A stretch of DNA of 64,000 bases from Alphaproteobacteria bacterium (GTDB lineage Bacteria; Pseudomonadota; Alphaproteobacteria; UBA8366), in assembly GCA_009377445.1 (NCBI GenBank), contig WHUA01000002.1:186001-250000 (forward strand), in the 5' to 3' direction. A program made the translations under genes and the position numbers. A model generated the notes under the pieces. It was given only the letters and a program-made list of their open reading frames with translations. It was not told the origin of the DNA and searched no databases. Position 1 is the stretch's first letter, and the number at the start of each line of letters is the position of its first letter. Below, in pieces: positions 7,175 to 16,255 of the stretch.

Positions 7175-9512
7175 AGTTCCCCCGCATCGCCCGCCAGATC
7201 TTCTCCGCCGTCACCGGCATGTCGAGATGCGTCACGCCGTAGCCGGAGAGCGCGTCGACGATGGCGTTGACGACGGCGGCGGGCGCGGGGGTGGTGCCGC
7301 CCTCGCCGCCGCCCTTGGCGCCCATCAGGTTGGTCTTCGTCGGCACCTCGTTGTGGCCGACGTCGAACATCGGGAAGTCGGCGGCGCGCGGCATGACGTA
7401 ATCCATGAAGGAGCCGGAGAGAAGCTGCCCGCTGTCGGGATCGTAGTCGACGAGCTCCCACAGCGCCTGGCCGACGCCCTGGGCGATGCCGCCATGCACC
7501 TGCCCTTCGACGATTACCGGATTGACGACCGTGCCCACGTCGTCCACGGCGGAATAGCGCGTCAGCGCGACGGCGCCGGTATCCGGATCGATCTCGACTT
7601 CGGCGACATGGCAGCCGTTGGGATAGGCCGGCATCGGCTTGTCGATCCGCGCCACCCCGCGCAGCGGCCCTTTCAGCCCGGGCGGAAGGTCCGCGGCCTC
7701 GTCGTTCGCGAGCGCCGCCACGTCGAACAGGTCGATCGTGCGGTCGGTGCCGGCGACGACGAAGCGCCCGGCGGCGAACTGCACGTCTTCCGCCGCGCAT
7801 TCGAGCCGGTGTGCCGCGATCGCCTTGCCGCGCGCGACGATCTCGTCCCGCGTCTGGCTGAACAGATGGCCGCCGACCCGCATGCTGCGCGCGGAATGCG
7901 AGCCGGAGCCGTCGCGCACGAAAAGGGTGTCGCCGAAGCGGAAGTCGATGCGCTCGAACGGCACGCCGAGAAGCTCGGAGCCGATCTGGCGGAAGGTCGT
8001 TTCATGCCCTTGCCCGCTCGACTGCGTGCCGATCACCAGGTCGACGCGCCCGCCGGGCAGCACCTCCATCACCGCGCGCTCGAGCGGCCAGCCGGTCGAG
8101 GTCTCGACATAGTTGGCGAGGCCGATGCCGCTGAGCCGTCCGCGGCGCGCCGCTTCCTGCCGCCGATTCGCGAAATCGCTCCAGCCGGACAGCGCCAGCG
8201 CCATCGCCATGCTCTTGCGGAACTTGCCGCCGTCATAGGTGACGCCGAGCGGGTTGGTGTAGGGAAAGGCATCCTCGGCGATGAGATTGCGGCGGCGCAG
8301 CGCGATCCGGTCCAGCCCTATCCCGGCGGCGGCGAGGTCGATCAGCCGCTCCAGCGCGAAGGTCGCCTCCGGCCGGCCCGCGCCGCGATAGGCAGTGACC
8401 GGCGTCGTGTTCGTCCACACACCCTTGGTCGTCACGTCGGCAAGCGGGATGTCGTAGAGGCCGGTCGTTACCGTCGGCCCGCGGGCGATCGGCACGAAGG
8501 AGAGCGCGTGCGTGCCGAGGTTGCCGATATTCTCGGTCCGCATCGCGAGGAACTTTCCGTCGGCGTCGAGGGCAAGCTCGGCCCGCGTGACCAGGTCGCG
8601 GCCCGCATAGTCGCCGAGCGCCATCTCGCTCCGCGTGCCGGTCCATTTCACCGGCCGGCCGAGCCGGCGCGCCGCCCAGACGGCGAGCGCGAACTCGGGA
8701 TAGAGCGAGTTGCGCGTGCCGTAGCCGCCGCCGACGTCCCGCGAGACGACGCGGAAACGCTCTTCCGGCAGGGCGAAGGCGGCCGACAGCTCGCGCTGGA
8801 AGCGGTTCACGCCCTGCCCGCCGGCATGCAGCGTGTGGAGCCCGGTCACCGTGTCGTATTCGGCGACGGCGGCGCGCGGCTCCATCGGCACGCCGCTGAC
8901 GCGATTGTTGACCACCTCCAGCCGGGCGATGTGCGCCGCCGTCGCGAAGGCCGCCGCCACCGCCGCGGCGTCGCCTTTCCGGTCGTCGACGCAGAGATTG
9001 CCCGGCGTCTCGTCCCACAGGCGCGGCGCATCCGGCGCCAGCGCGGCGCGCGGATCGACCACCGCCGGCAGCGCTTCATAGGCGACGGCGACATGGCCGG
9101 CGGCGTCGTGCGCCTGCACCGGCGTTTCGGCGACGACGAGCGCGACCGCTTCGCCCACCCGGCGCACCTTGTCCGCGGCGAGCAGGTCGATGGCGGGATA
9201 GAAGATCGGCGCGCCGTCGCGGTTCTTCAGCTCGACATCCTTCGGATTGCCCTGCGCGACCAGCGGCCGGACGCCGTCGGCGCGCAGATCCGCGGCGGTC
9301 AGCACCGCCAGCACGCCCGGCATCGCCGCCGCGGCGCGCACGCCGATCGCCGCGATGCGGGCATGCGCCCGATCCGAGCGGACGAGCGCGGCATAGGCCT
9401 GGCCCGGACGATTCATGTCGTCGGTGTAGCTGCCCCGGCCGGTGAGCAGGCGCGCGTCCTCGACCCGCAGCACCGCCGCGCCGATGCCCGTGCCCTGCTT
9501 GGTGTGTGCCAT
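7134..9512 (-). CDS. Xanthine dehydrogenase-family molybdopterin-binding subunit (form II CoxL-like)
   Basis: A 792-residue large subunit of the molybdenum hydroxylase family. The N-terminal GTGIGAAVLRVEDARLLTGRG segment, the GGGYGTR motif, and AYRGAGRPE in the active-site loop are present. AYRGAGR is the form II loop, unlike the AYxCSFR loop of true CO dehydrogenase. No FAD or iron-sulfur subunit gene adjoins it, so partners must be elsewhere. The chosen start MAHTKQGTG follows a GGGAGGA ribosome site. The last dozen residues are encoded by a family C repeat, which also supplies the stop. Confidence 0.88.
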   Translation of the reverse strand: MAHTKQGTGIGAAVLRVEDARLLTGRGSYTDDMNRPGQAYAALVRSDRAHARIAAIGVRAAAAMPGVLAVLTAADLRADGVRPLVAQGNPKDVELKNRDGAPIFYPAIDLLAADKVRRVGEAVALVVAETPVQAHDAAGHVAVAYEALPAVVDPRAALAPDAPRLWDETPGNLCVDDRKGDAAAVAAAFATAAHIARLEVVNNRVSGVPMEPRAAVAEYDTVTGLHTLHAGGQGVNRFQRELSAAFALPEERFRVVSRDVGGGYGTRNSLYPEFALAVWAARRLGRPVKWTGTRSEMALGDYAGRDLVTRAELALDADGKFLAMRTENIGNLGTHALSFVPIARGPTVTTGLYDIPLADVTTKGVWTNTTPVTAYRGAGRPEATFALERLIDLAAAGIGLDRIALRRRNLIAEDAFPYTNPLGVTYDGGKFRKSMAMALALSGWSDFANRRQEAARRGRLSGIGLANYVETSTGWPLERAVMEVLPGGRVDLVIGTQSSGQGHETTFRQIGSELLGVPFERIDFRFGDTLFVRDGSGSHSARSMRVGGHLFSQTRDEIVARGKAIAAHRLECAAEDVQFAAGRFVVAGTDRTIDLFDVAALANDEAADLPPGLKGPLRGVARIDKPMPAYPNGCHVAEVEIDPDTGAVALTRYSAVDDVGTVVNPVIVEGQVHGGIAQGVGQALWELVDYDPDSGQLLSGSFMDYVMPRAADFPMFDVGHNEVPTKTNLMGAKGGGEGGTTPAPAAVVNAIVDALSGYGVTHLDMPVTAEKIWRAMRGNSPPTQPSPARGEG

Positions 9513-9544
9513 TGCGCGCTCCTCCCTGGGCGTTTCCTTTGATC

Positions 9545-10486
9545 TTAGGGTTGCGAGCGCCGCGCTGTCACTTCCGCCGGACCACGTGCGCCCCGCCGTG
9601 TCTTCCGGCCGAGCGCGCTCAGCGCCGTCACCACTTCGCGCAGGCCGCGCTGCAGCGGCTTGTCGCGGCGCAGCACGATCGCCAGCTTGCGGTGCAGGCG
9701 CGGCGACAGCGGCCGCACGATCAGCCTGCCCGCCACCGACGCGGGCGGGACCGCCATGCTGGGGAGGACGCCGCAGCCGAGCCCGGCCGCGACCAGCTCC
9801 TTGATCGCCTCGACGCTGCCCAGCTCCGACACCGGCTTGAGGGCGGCGCCGCCGCGGAGCGCCCATTCGTCGATGATTCGGCGCGTGTGGGCGCCCGGCT
9901 CGTAGAGCACGACGGGCCGCGCCGCCAGCGCCGCCGCCGTCACGGCCCTCGGCGGCTTTTCGCCCGCGGGAAATATGGCGACGAATGCGTCGTCGAGCAC
10001 CGGGGTCACCTGAAACATCGGCCCCGGCGCGGGCAGCGTCACCAGTCCGACGTCGAGGCTGTTGGCTTCGATCGCCCGCAGGACTTCCGGCGTGTTGCCC
10101 GTGCTGACGACGATCTCGAGCGACGGAAACCGTTGCCGCAGATCGCGCAGGACCGGCGGCAGCAGATAGATGCAGGCGGTGCCGCCGGTGCCGATGCGGA
10201 CGCGCCCCACGGCGCCGCTCGCGTGATAGGCCATGGCGTCGAGCGCACCGTCGACCGCCGCCTCGATCCGCCGCACGTGGTCGAGGAGGTCGAGCCCGGC
10301 CGCCGTCGCGGTGGCGCGCCGGCCGACACGCTCAATCAGCCGCACGCCTAGCCGCTTTTCGAGCTCGCGTATCTGCAGGCTGACGGCGGGCTGCGTCAGG
10401 TTGAGGCGGTCGGCGGCGGCGGAGAATCCGCCCAGCTCGACGACGCGGACGAAGGAATGGAGATGGTCGAGGCTGATCCGGCGCAT
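9545..10486 (-). CDS. LysR-family transcriptional regulator
   Basis: A 313-residue LysR-type regulator: a winged helix-turn-helix at residues 1-60 (SLDHLHSFVRVVELGGFSAA, then LTQPAVSLQIRELEKRLGV), and a co-inducer-binding domain after residue 90. Its stop lies 32 bases upstream of the molybdopterin dehydrogenase start on the same strand, so it probably controls that gene and may be co-transcribed with it. The ATG beginning MRRISLDH is the only start compatible with the family N-terminus. Confidence 0.92.
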   Translation of the reverse strand: MRRISLDHLHSFVRVVELGGFSAAADRLNLTQPAVSLQIRELEKRLGVRLIERVGRRATATAAGLDLLDHVRRIEAAVDGALDAMAYHASGAVGRVRIGTGGTACIYLLPPVLRDLRQRFPSLEIVVSTGNTPEVLRAIEANSLDVGLVTLPAPGPMFQVTPVLDDAFVAIFPAGEKPPRAVTAAALAARPVVLYEPGAHTRRIIDEWALRGGAALKPVSELGSVEAIKELVAAGLGCGVLPSMAVPPASVAGRLIVRPLSPRLHRKLAIVLRRDKPLQRGLREVVTALSALGRKTRRGARGPAEVTARRSQP

Positions 10487-10519
10487 GGCAAAGTATTTCT
10501 TATGGATATCATTAGAACA

Positions 10520-10538
10520 ATAAATTTCACAAATTTCG
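10520..10538. promoter_or_regulatory. Possible LysR operator in the LysR/acetyltransferase gap
   Basis: AAATTTCACAAATTT is a symmetric AT-rich motif in a GC-rich background, about 35 bases before the LysR start and 50 before the divergent acetyltransferase. The position and symmetry fit an autoregulatory site. Confidence 0.35.
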
Positions 10539-10586
10539 AGGATTATTGCAGCATGACAGCACGCCCCTACGCCGGAAGAGCGATCG

Positions 10587-11114
10587 ATGACCGAGACCAG
10601 CCGACCCTCCCGCCACATTGCCGTACGCGACGCCGCCGAGGCGGACATCGCCGCGGTTCAGCGGATCTATGCGCCCTACGTAATGCAGGCCCTCGCCACT
10701 TTCGAAGAGGAGCCGCCATCGGCAGCGGAGCTGTCGGCGCGCCGCGCGGCCGTGCTCGAGCGCGGGCTGCCCTACCTCGTGGCGGAGTGCGACGGCGTCG
10801 TGGCGGGGTACAGCTACGCCACGCCCTTCCGCCCGCGCCCGGCCTACCGCTTCGCGGTCGAGAACTCCGTCTATGTCGACGAGCGCCTGCATGGCTGCGG
10901 CATCGGCCGCGTGCTGCTGGAAGCGCTCATCGCCCGCTGCGCGGCCGGCCCCTGGCGGCAGATGATCGCCGTCATCGGCGACAGCGGCAACGCCGCCTCC
11001 ATCGGCCTGCATGCGCGAATGGGCTTCCGCCACATCGGCACGCTGAGCAACATCGGCTTCAAGTTCGGCCGCTGGGTCGACGCGGTGCTGATGCAGCGGG
11101 AACTGGGGACGTGA
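10587..11114 (+). CDS. GNAT N-acetyltransferase, phosphinothricin acetyltransferase type
   Basis: A 175-residue acyltransferase. Residues 10-35 (IAVRDAAEADIAAVQRIYAPYV) and the tail GFKFGRWVDAVLMQRELG are hallmarks of the PAT/Bar group, and the acetyl-CoA loop appears as ERLHGCGIGRVLLEALI. Members acetylate phosphinothricin, methionine sulfoximine or related amino acids; the natural substrate here is unknown. It is divergent from the LysR gene across about 100 bases and followed by a long family B repeat. Confidence 0.88.
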   Translation: MTETSRPSRHIAVRDAAEADIAAVQRIYAPYVMQALATFEEEPPSAAELSARRAAVLERGLPYLVAECDGVVAGYSYATPFRPRPAYRFAVENSVYVDERLHGCGIGRVLLEALIARCAAGPWRQMIAVIGDSGNAASIGLHARMGFRHIGTLSNIGFKFGRWVDAVLMQRELGT

Positions 11115-11128
11115 GGGTTATAGCCGCG

Positions 11129-11260
11129 CGTATCTTGCACGAATGCCGTGCGTCCTTCGACGGGCTCAGGATGAGGGAGAATCTTCGTGGCATTGAGAAA
11201 AAACCTCATGCTGAGCCTGTCGAAGCACGCACGCCGCTTGTCCCAATCGCCGCGAGCGCC
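11129..11260. repeat. Family B composite repeat, copy 1
   Basis: The unit joins TGCCGTGCGTCCTTCGAC, a GCTCAGGATGAGGGAGAA block, and CTCATGCTGAGCCTGTCGAA, so two palindromic TCGACAGGCTCAGCATGAG elements face each other across a conserved centre (ATCTTCGTGGCATTGAGAAA). The same unit is present at 12520 and inverted at 60042, which marks it as a dispersed element rather than a local terminator. Confidence 0.85.
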
Positions 11261-11307
11261 CGCTTCGCCCCTCCGGCGCCCCCTCGTCCCGCTCGCGGCC
11301 ACGACTT

Positions 11308-12495
11308 GTGATCACGAATGTCACGACTTTCTGCCTCGGCCTGTCGCAGCTCATCTGCTGGGGCGTCTCCTTCTACCTGATCGGGGCGCTGGGCGTGAGC
11401 ATCGCCGCCGATACCGGATGGAGCGGCGCGGTCGTCTATGGCGGGTTCTCGGCGGCGCTCGTCGTCATGGGCATCGTCTCGCCGGCGGTCGGGCGCGCCA
11501 TCGACCGGCACGGCGGCCGCCCGGTGATGGCGGTCGGCTCGGTCCTGCTCGCCAACGGCTGCATCGCGCTCGCGCTCGCGCATCATCCGGCGGTCTATTA
11601 CGGCGCCTGGATGCTCCTCGGCGTCGCGATGCGGATGACGCTGTATGACGCGGCCTTCGCATCCCTCGCCCGCATCGCCGGCCCGGACGCGCGGCGCAGC
11701 ATCTCGCAGATCACGCTGCTCGGCGGCCTCGCCTCGACGACCTTCTGGCCGATCGGGCACTTCCTCGCCGAGGCGGTTGGATGGCGGGGCGCCACGCTGG
11801 CCTACGCGGTCTTCGCGCTCCTCACCGTGCCGCTCCATGCGGTCATCCCCAGCACACGCTACGCCGTGCCACCGAAGCCGGCGCCCGCGGAAGCCGGCGC
11901 GCAGCCGGCGGACGGGCGGCGGAACCAGGTCCTGGCCGGCGCGCTCTACGCGCTGCTGGTCACCATCGTAGCGTTCCTCAATTCCGGCCTGTCGGCGCAC
12001 ATGATCGGCATCCTCGCCGGGCTCGGCCTCTCGCCGGCGCTGGCGGTGTGGATCGCCACGCTCCGCGGCGTCGGCCAGACGTCGGCGCGGATCTGCGAGA
12101 TCGTGTTCGGCAAGCGCCTGCACCCGCTCACCCTCGGCATCGTGTCGACGGGCATACTCGCCTTCAGCTTCGCCGCGGGCCTCCTGAGCGGACAGCATTC
12201 GAGCGCCGCCATCGCCTTCGCCTTGTTATTCGGCATCGGCAACGGCCTCGTCACCATCGTGCGCGGCACGCTGCCGCTGGTGCTGTTCGAGCACCACGTC
12301 TACGGCGCGCTGGTCGGCAAGCTGCTGGTGCCGAGCTTCTTCCTGTCGGCGTTCGGCCCGCTGATCTATGCGCTGCTGATCGAACGGTACGGGGACTATG
12401 CGGCGCTCATCCTCTCGCTCGTCCTCGGGGCGATCGTGCTGGCCACGACGATCCTGCTCCGGCTGCGCTTCGGTCCGCGGCGCGCTGTGCATTGA
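11308..12495 (+). CDS. MFS transporter
   Basis: A 395-residue major facilitator with twelve predicted membrane helices. The cytoplasmic loop between helices 2 and 3 carries the GRAIDRHGGRPVM signature (usual GxxxDRxGRR). The GTG start gives a first helix from about residue 5. The substrate is not evident, and no regulator adjoins it. It is flanked on both sides by family B repeats, which could let the gene move or be lost by recombination. Confidence 0.85.
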   Translation: MITNVTTFCLGLSQLICWGVSFYLIGALGVSIAADTGWSGAVVYGGFSAALVVMGIVSPAVGRAIDRHGGRPVMAVGSVLLANGCIALALAHHPAVYYGAWMLLGVAMRMTLYDAAFASLARIAGPDARRSISQITLLGGLASTTFWPIGHFLAEAVGWRGATLAYAVFALLTVPLHAVIPSTRYAVPPKPAPAEAGAQPADGRRNQVLAGALYALLVTIVAFLNSGLSAHMIGILAGLGLSPALAVWIATLRGVGQTSARICEIVFGKRLHPLTLGIVSTGILAFSFAAGLLSGQHSSAAIAFALLFGIGNGLVTIVRGTLPLVLFEHHVYGALVGKLLVPSFFLSAFGPLIYALLIERYGDYAALILSLVLGAIVLATTILLRLRFGPRRAVH

Positions 12496-12519
12496 AATAT
12501 TTTCGCCTCTCCGCAAGGG

Positions 12520-12666
12520 CGTATCCTGCACGAATGCCGTGCGTCCTTCGACAAGCTCAGGATGAGGGAGAATCTTCGTGGCATTGAGAAAAAACCTCAT
12601 GCTGAGCCTGTCGAAGCACGCACACCGCTTGTCCCAATCGCCGCGAGCACCCGCAAATGCGATTGC
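12520..12666. repeat. Family B composite repeat, copy 2
   Basis: This copy is near-identical to 11129-11260 over about 130 bases and continues a few bases further (CGCAAATGCGATT), a tail shared with the inverted copy at 60042. With copy 1 it brackets the MFS transporter as direct repeats. Confidence 0.87.
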
Positions 12667-12696
12667 ACTGCCTTGCGCGCAGCACTTCCTGACGCG

Positions 12697-14565
12697 CTAC
12701 GCGCCGGCCAATGCGTCGCGGACCTTGTGGGCGAGGTCTTCGAGGGTGAACGGCTTCTGCAGCAGATGGACTCCGGGGTCGAGCACGCCGTTGTGCACGA
12801 CCGCATTGCGCGTGAAGCCGGTCGTATACAGGACCTTGAGATCCGGGCGGCGGCGCAGCGCTTCTTCCGCCAGCTTCCGGCCGTTCACCTCCGGCATGAC
12901 GATGTCGGTGAACAGCAGCGCGATGCCGGGCATCTTGTCGATATGCCGGAGCGCGGCCTCCGCTCCGTCCGCCTCGACGACGCTGTACCCCAGCTCGCGA
13001 AGCGCGGCGATGCTGAGATGGCGCACCCTTTCCTCGTCCTCGACGACCAGGACAACTTCGTCCTCGCTGCCGCGGGGAAGCGATTGCGGGGACGGCGACC
13101 GAGCCGCCTCCGGCACGTCCATGGGCGCGCCCATGAATCGGGGCAGGTAGATCTTGACCGCCGTTCCCTGCCCCGCCTCCGAATAGATCTTCACGTGACC
13201 GCCCGACTGCTTGACGAAGCCATAGACCTGGCTCAACCCCAGGCCGGTGCCCCGGCCGACGGCCTTGGTCGTGAAGAACGGGTCGAAGGCGCGCCGCGCA
13301 ACGTCCGCCGACATGCCGGTTCCCGTATCGCTGATGGCGATCATCACGTATTGACCGGCCACGACGTCGCCGTCGTGCGCCGCATACTTGTCGTCGAGAT
13401 GGATGTTCGCCGTCTCGATCGTCAACTTTCCACCGCCCGGCATGGCGTCGCGCGCGTTGACGCACAGGTTGACGACCGCGTTCTCGAGCTGTCCCAGGTC
13501 CGCAAAGACGCGCCACAACCCGCCGCCGAGGACGCTTTCGATGACGATATCCGAGCCCAGCGTGCGCCGCAGGAGAACCGACATGTCCTGCACGAGCTTG
13601 TTTGGGTCGAGCCCCTTCGGCGCCAGCGCCTGCTGGCGCGAAAACGCCAGAAGGCGCTGCGTCAGCGTCGCCGCCCGGTTCCCCGCTTCGATGCCGGCAT
13701 CGATGAACTTGGCGATGTTCGTGTCGCCCCTGGCGAGACGGCTCTTCATCAGGTCGAAGCTGCTGATGATGACGGCCAGCATGTTGTTGAAATCATGCGC
13801 CACGCCGCCGGTAAGCTGTCCCATCGCTTCCATCTTCTGCATCTGGCGGAGCTGGCTTTCGGCCGCCTCGCGGGTGGACTTCTCGAGCAGCAGCGCCTGG
13901 TACGCGGTCTGCAGCTCGTCGCGCTGGCGGATGATGATGTTGGCCCGCCGGCGCGTCTGGCGGATGGCATAGACGGCGAGCCCGGCGATGATGACCGCGG
14001 CCAGCAGGATGCCGATCCGCAGCATGTTCGCCATGCGCCGCGCGTCGCGCAGGTGCTTGTCGAGGAGCCTGGTTTCTTCCCGGTCCATGGCGCCGACGAG
14101 CTGGCGGATCTGCTTCAGCAGCGATTCGCCGGAATTCCCGTGCACGACGGCGAGCGCGCCGACCGCATTGCCGGCCTCGCGCTCGCCGATCGTCTTGCGC
14201 AGCTCGCCCATCTTCTCGTCGATCAGCACGCGCAGCTTGGCGAAGCCTTCGCGGTGGGTCGAGTTGGCCTTGGTCACGTCGCCGAGCGCCATCAAGGCCG
14301 GCCCGAGCCGCCCGACGGCATCCTCATAGGGCGCGAGGTATTTCCGCTGTCCGGTCAGCAAATAGCCGCGCCGTCCCGTCTCTGCGTCCTGGATGACCGC
14401 CAGCACCTCCCCCAACCGGTTCTTCACGATCAGGCTGTGGCGCACGGTCTCGTCGCCCGACCGCTGCAATTCGACGAGCAGCGCCGACGTGCCTACCACC
14501 AATGCCAGCAAAGCGAACCCGGTCACCAAGGACCATGACCGGACACGCAGCATTCTATTGGGCAT
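12697..14565 (-). CDS. Hybrid sensor histidine kinase with CHASE3 and receiver domains
   Basis: A 622-residue membrane-bound sensor. Helix 1 spans about residues 12-31, a CHASE3 periplasmic sensor follows (GRRGYLLTGQRKYL near 65), helix 2 is about 181-200, and a coiled coil links to HisKA with phospho-acceptor His257 (VAHDFNN). The ATPase domain shows the N, G1 (DTGTGMS) and G2 (GRGTGLGLS) boxes. The C-terminal receiver has Asp554 (FTDIVMPE) and Lys near 604. No response regulator is next to it, so it signals by phosphorelay to an unlinked partner. Confidence 0.92.
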   Translation of the reverse strand: MPNRMLRVRSWSLVTGFALLALVVGTSALLVELQRSGDETVRHSLIVKNRLGEVLAVIQDAETGRRGYLLTGQRKYLAPYEDAVGRLGPALMALGDVTKANSTHREGFAKLRVLIDEKMGELRKTIGEREAGNAVGALAVVHGNSGESLLKQIRQLVGAMDREETRLLDKHLRDARRMANMLRIGILLAAVIIAGLAVYAIRQTRRRANIIIRQRDELQTAYQALLLEKSTREAAESQLRQMQKMEAMGQLTGGVAHDFNNMLAVIISSFDLMKSRLARGDTNIAKFIDAGIEAGNRAATLTQRLLAFSRQQALAPKGLDPNKLVQDMSVLLRRTLGSDIVIESVLGGGLWRVFADLGQLENAVVNLCVNARDAMPGGGKLTIETANIHLDDKYAAHDGDVVAGQYVMIAISDTGTGMSADVARRAFDPFFTTKAVGRGTGLGLSQVYGFVKQSGGHVKIYSEAGQGTAVKIYLPRFMGAPMDVPEAARSPSPQSLPRGSEDEVVLVVEDEERVRHLSIAALRELGYSVVEADGAEAALRHIDKMPGIALLFTDIVMPEVNGRKLAEEALRRRPDLKVLYTTGFTRNAVVHNGVLDPGVHLLQKPFTLEDLAHKVRDALAGA

Positions 14566-14735
14566 CCCCTAGCACAGCCCCCTTTTCTATCGAAGAGGTC
14601 CCGGCGGAAGGTTCTGCGCCTTCCCGCCGGTCAGCCGTCGCCTCTGGAGCAACCGCGCCGGATTATGGATCAGGACACGGACAAATCCAACCGTAGCGTG
14701 AGCCGCGGATTGTCGCAGCGGCGGCGCAGGCCCCG

Positions 14736-15521
14736 TCAGCGGCCACGCGCCGCATTCCGGACGGCGTCGAGAACGGCCTCCACGAAACCGGGCATTGCGC
14801 CGATCGCGCCGGTATAGGCGGCGCCGGGATGCTCCGCGGCGATCAGCCGGGGAATGTCGCCGGCGCTGTGCCCGCCGTGGTCCAGGAAGAAGCCGACGAC
14901 CACGCAGGGGTCCGGGCGGCACTCGCGCAGTGCCGCCTCGACGGCCGGCGCCTGTTCCAGGAAGGCGGCGGTCACGCGGCGGAAGCGCCGCAAGGCGGCG
15001 ACGCGGCGGGCCAGCCGCTGTGCGGAGGCCGTCGATTGCTCATGCCGCAGGGTGCCGTGGCCGGCGACCACCACGGCGGTCTCGCCCGGCGTCCAGCCAT
15101 GGGCCGCACAGCGCGCCGCGGCTTCGTCCGCGGCCAGCGGCGCCAGCAGTGGGCTGAGCCCGGCCGGCCCGCACAGCGTCACGCGCCGCGCCTTCTCGCC
15201 CGCCATGGCCAGCATCTCCGGCAGCAAGACCTGGTTGGTGTGGCCGTCCGCCATGAGCATCGGCACGAGGAATATCCGCTCGGCGTCGATTCCCGCGAGG
15301 GTTTCCGCGAGGGTTTTCGCGAGGCCTGGGCCGCCGCGAAGGCTGCAGGCCTCGACCCGGGCGAAGCAGCGGCGCGTGCGGATCGCGGCCGCGTGCGCTT
15401 CCGCCGCGTCTTCGTCGCTGGCTTCGCTGCGCCGGCCGTGCGCGCACAGCAACAGCGCCGCGTCCGTCATATCCGGGGCGGCGGCATTCGCCTTTCGCGA
15501 AGCGCGTCCCGCCTTGGCCAT
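14736..15521 (-). CDS. cbiX: Sirohydrochlorin cobaltochelatase-like protein (CbiX)
   Basis: A 261-residue class II chelatase with two halves. The first has LLCAHGRR and LVPMLMADGHTN, the second VVVAGHGTLRHEQ and VVGFFLDHGGHSAGD, the paired His positions that hold the metal in long-form CbiX. Members insert cobalt (or iron/nickel) into sirohydrochlorin. The first ATG overlaps the pagL stop as TGATG, so translation is coupled; an alternative start is MTDAALLL at 15470. No other cobalamin gene is adjacent. Confidence 0.85.
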   Translation of the reverse strand: MAKAGRASRKANAAAPDMTDAALLLCAHGRRSEASDEDAAEAHAAAIRTRRCFARVEACSLRGGPGLAKTLAETLAGIDAERIFLVPMLMADGHTNQVLLPEMLAMAGEKARRVTLCGPAGLSPLLAPLAADEAAARCAAHGWTPGETAVVVAGHGTLRHEQSTASAQRLARRVAALRRFRRVTAAFLEQAPAVEAALRECRPDPCVVVGFFLDHGGHSAGDIPRLIAAEHPGAAYTGAIGAMPGFVEAVLDAVRNAARGR

Positions 15522-16096
15522 CAGGGCGCCGTGGTGGACGCCAGGAAGCGATACCCGTAGCGCACGCCGAGCGTATCCAGCCCCTCGTTGTCGTCGGCGA
15601 AGTAGCCGTTGGAGATGTGATCGAAGTAGACCGAGACGGCATGGCGGCCGTCGAAGCGCAAGCCGAGCTCGGCCGGAATGTGGAACAGCACGCGCGTGCC
15701 GAGCGCCTTCCGGTCGGCGCGCGTCGGCGTCAGATCGCCGTTGTGGATCGCCCCGCCGATGCCGACGCCGAAGAAAAGCCCGCTGCCGTGCTCGATCTGG
15801 TAGCGCAGGTCCGCATAGGCCTTGGACGTGTCGCCGGCCGTGTTGAGCGAGCCGCCGAGGGCGGGGCGCACGGCGCCCCAGAGAATGTCGACCTTCGGCG
15901 CGAAAATGACCTCGGCGTTGATGTCGGCGCCGCTCTCGAGCCGAAACCCGCTCCAGATGTTGTCGGCGTCATGATAGAGGATGCCGACCTTCACCTCGTT
16001 CACCCATGCCGCCAGCCCGGAGTCGGCCGCGCGCGCGTAGCCGGCCATGGCCGCGCAGGCGCAAGTCACGATAGCGAAAAGCAAACGTCGATGCAT
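15521..16096 (-). CDS. pagL: Lipid A 3-O-deacylase (PagL family)
   Basis: A 191-residue outer-membrane beta-barrel protein with a cleavable signal peptide (about residues 1-24, GYARAADS). The catalytic segment VYFDHISNG holds the His-Ser pair of PagL, and the protein ends in Tyr-Arg-Phe-rich strands (LGVRYGYRF). PagL trims a fatty acid from lipid A in the outer membrane. The start MHRRLLF follows a GGAGG site; the longer upstream frame has no signal peptide. The stop overlaps cbiX. Confidence 0.85.
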   Translation of the reverse strand: MHRRLLFAIVTCACAAMAGYARAADSGLAAWVNEVKVGILYHDADNIWSGFRLESGADINAEVIFAPKVDILWGAVRPALGGSLNTAGDTSKAYADLRYQIEHGSGLFFGVGIGGAIHNGDLTPTRADRKALGTRVLFHIPAELGLRFDGRHAVSVYFDHISNGYFADDNEGLDTLGVRYGYRFLASTTAP

Positions 16097-16255
16097 GAGA
16101 GAGCCTCCGGTGTAGAGCGCCGATACTACTTGCACCGCACGCCCGTGCACAACGATTTGAAGGGGCGGTTTGACGGCGGCCCGCGGCATGATGCTCTAAC
16201 TATGTGAGGTAGAGTTCATGGCAGCCCAGGATGGCAACCAAGGGAGGGACATCCG

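Noticed and set aside
7134..9512. Aerobic carbon monoxide dehydrogenase large subunit
   Set aside because: The active-site loop is AYRGAGR, not AYxCSFR, and the medium and small subunit genes are missing.
14566..14735. Cobalamin riboswitch near cbiX
   Set aside because: The stretch is downstream of cbiX, not in its leader, and lacks the B12-box; it only holds short GC hairpins.
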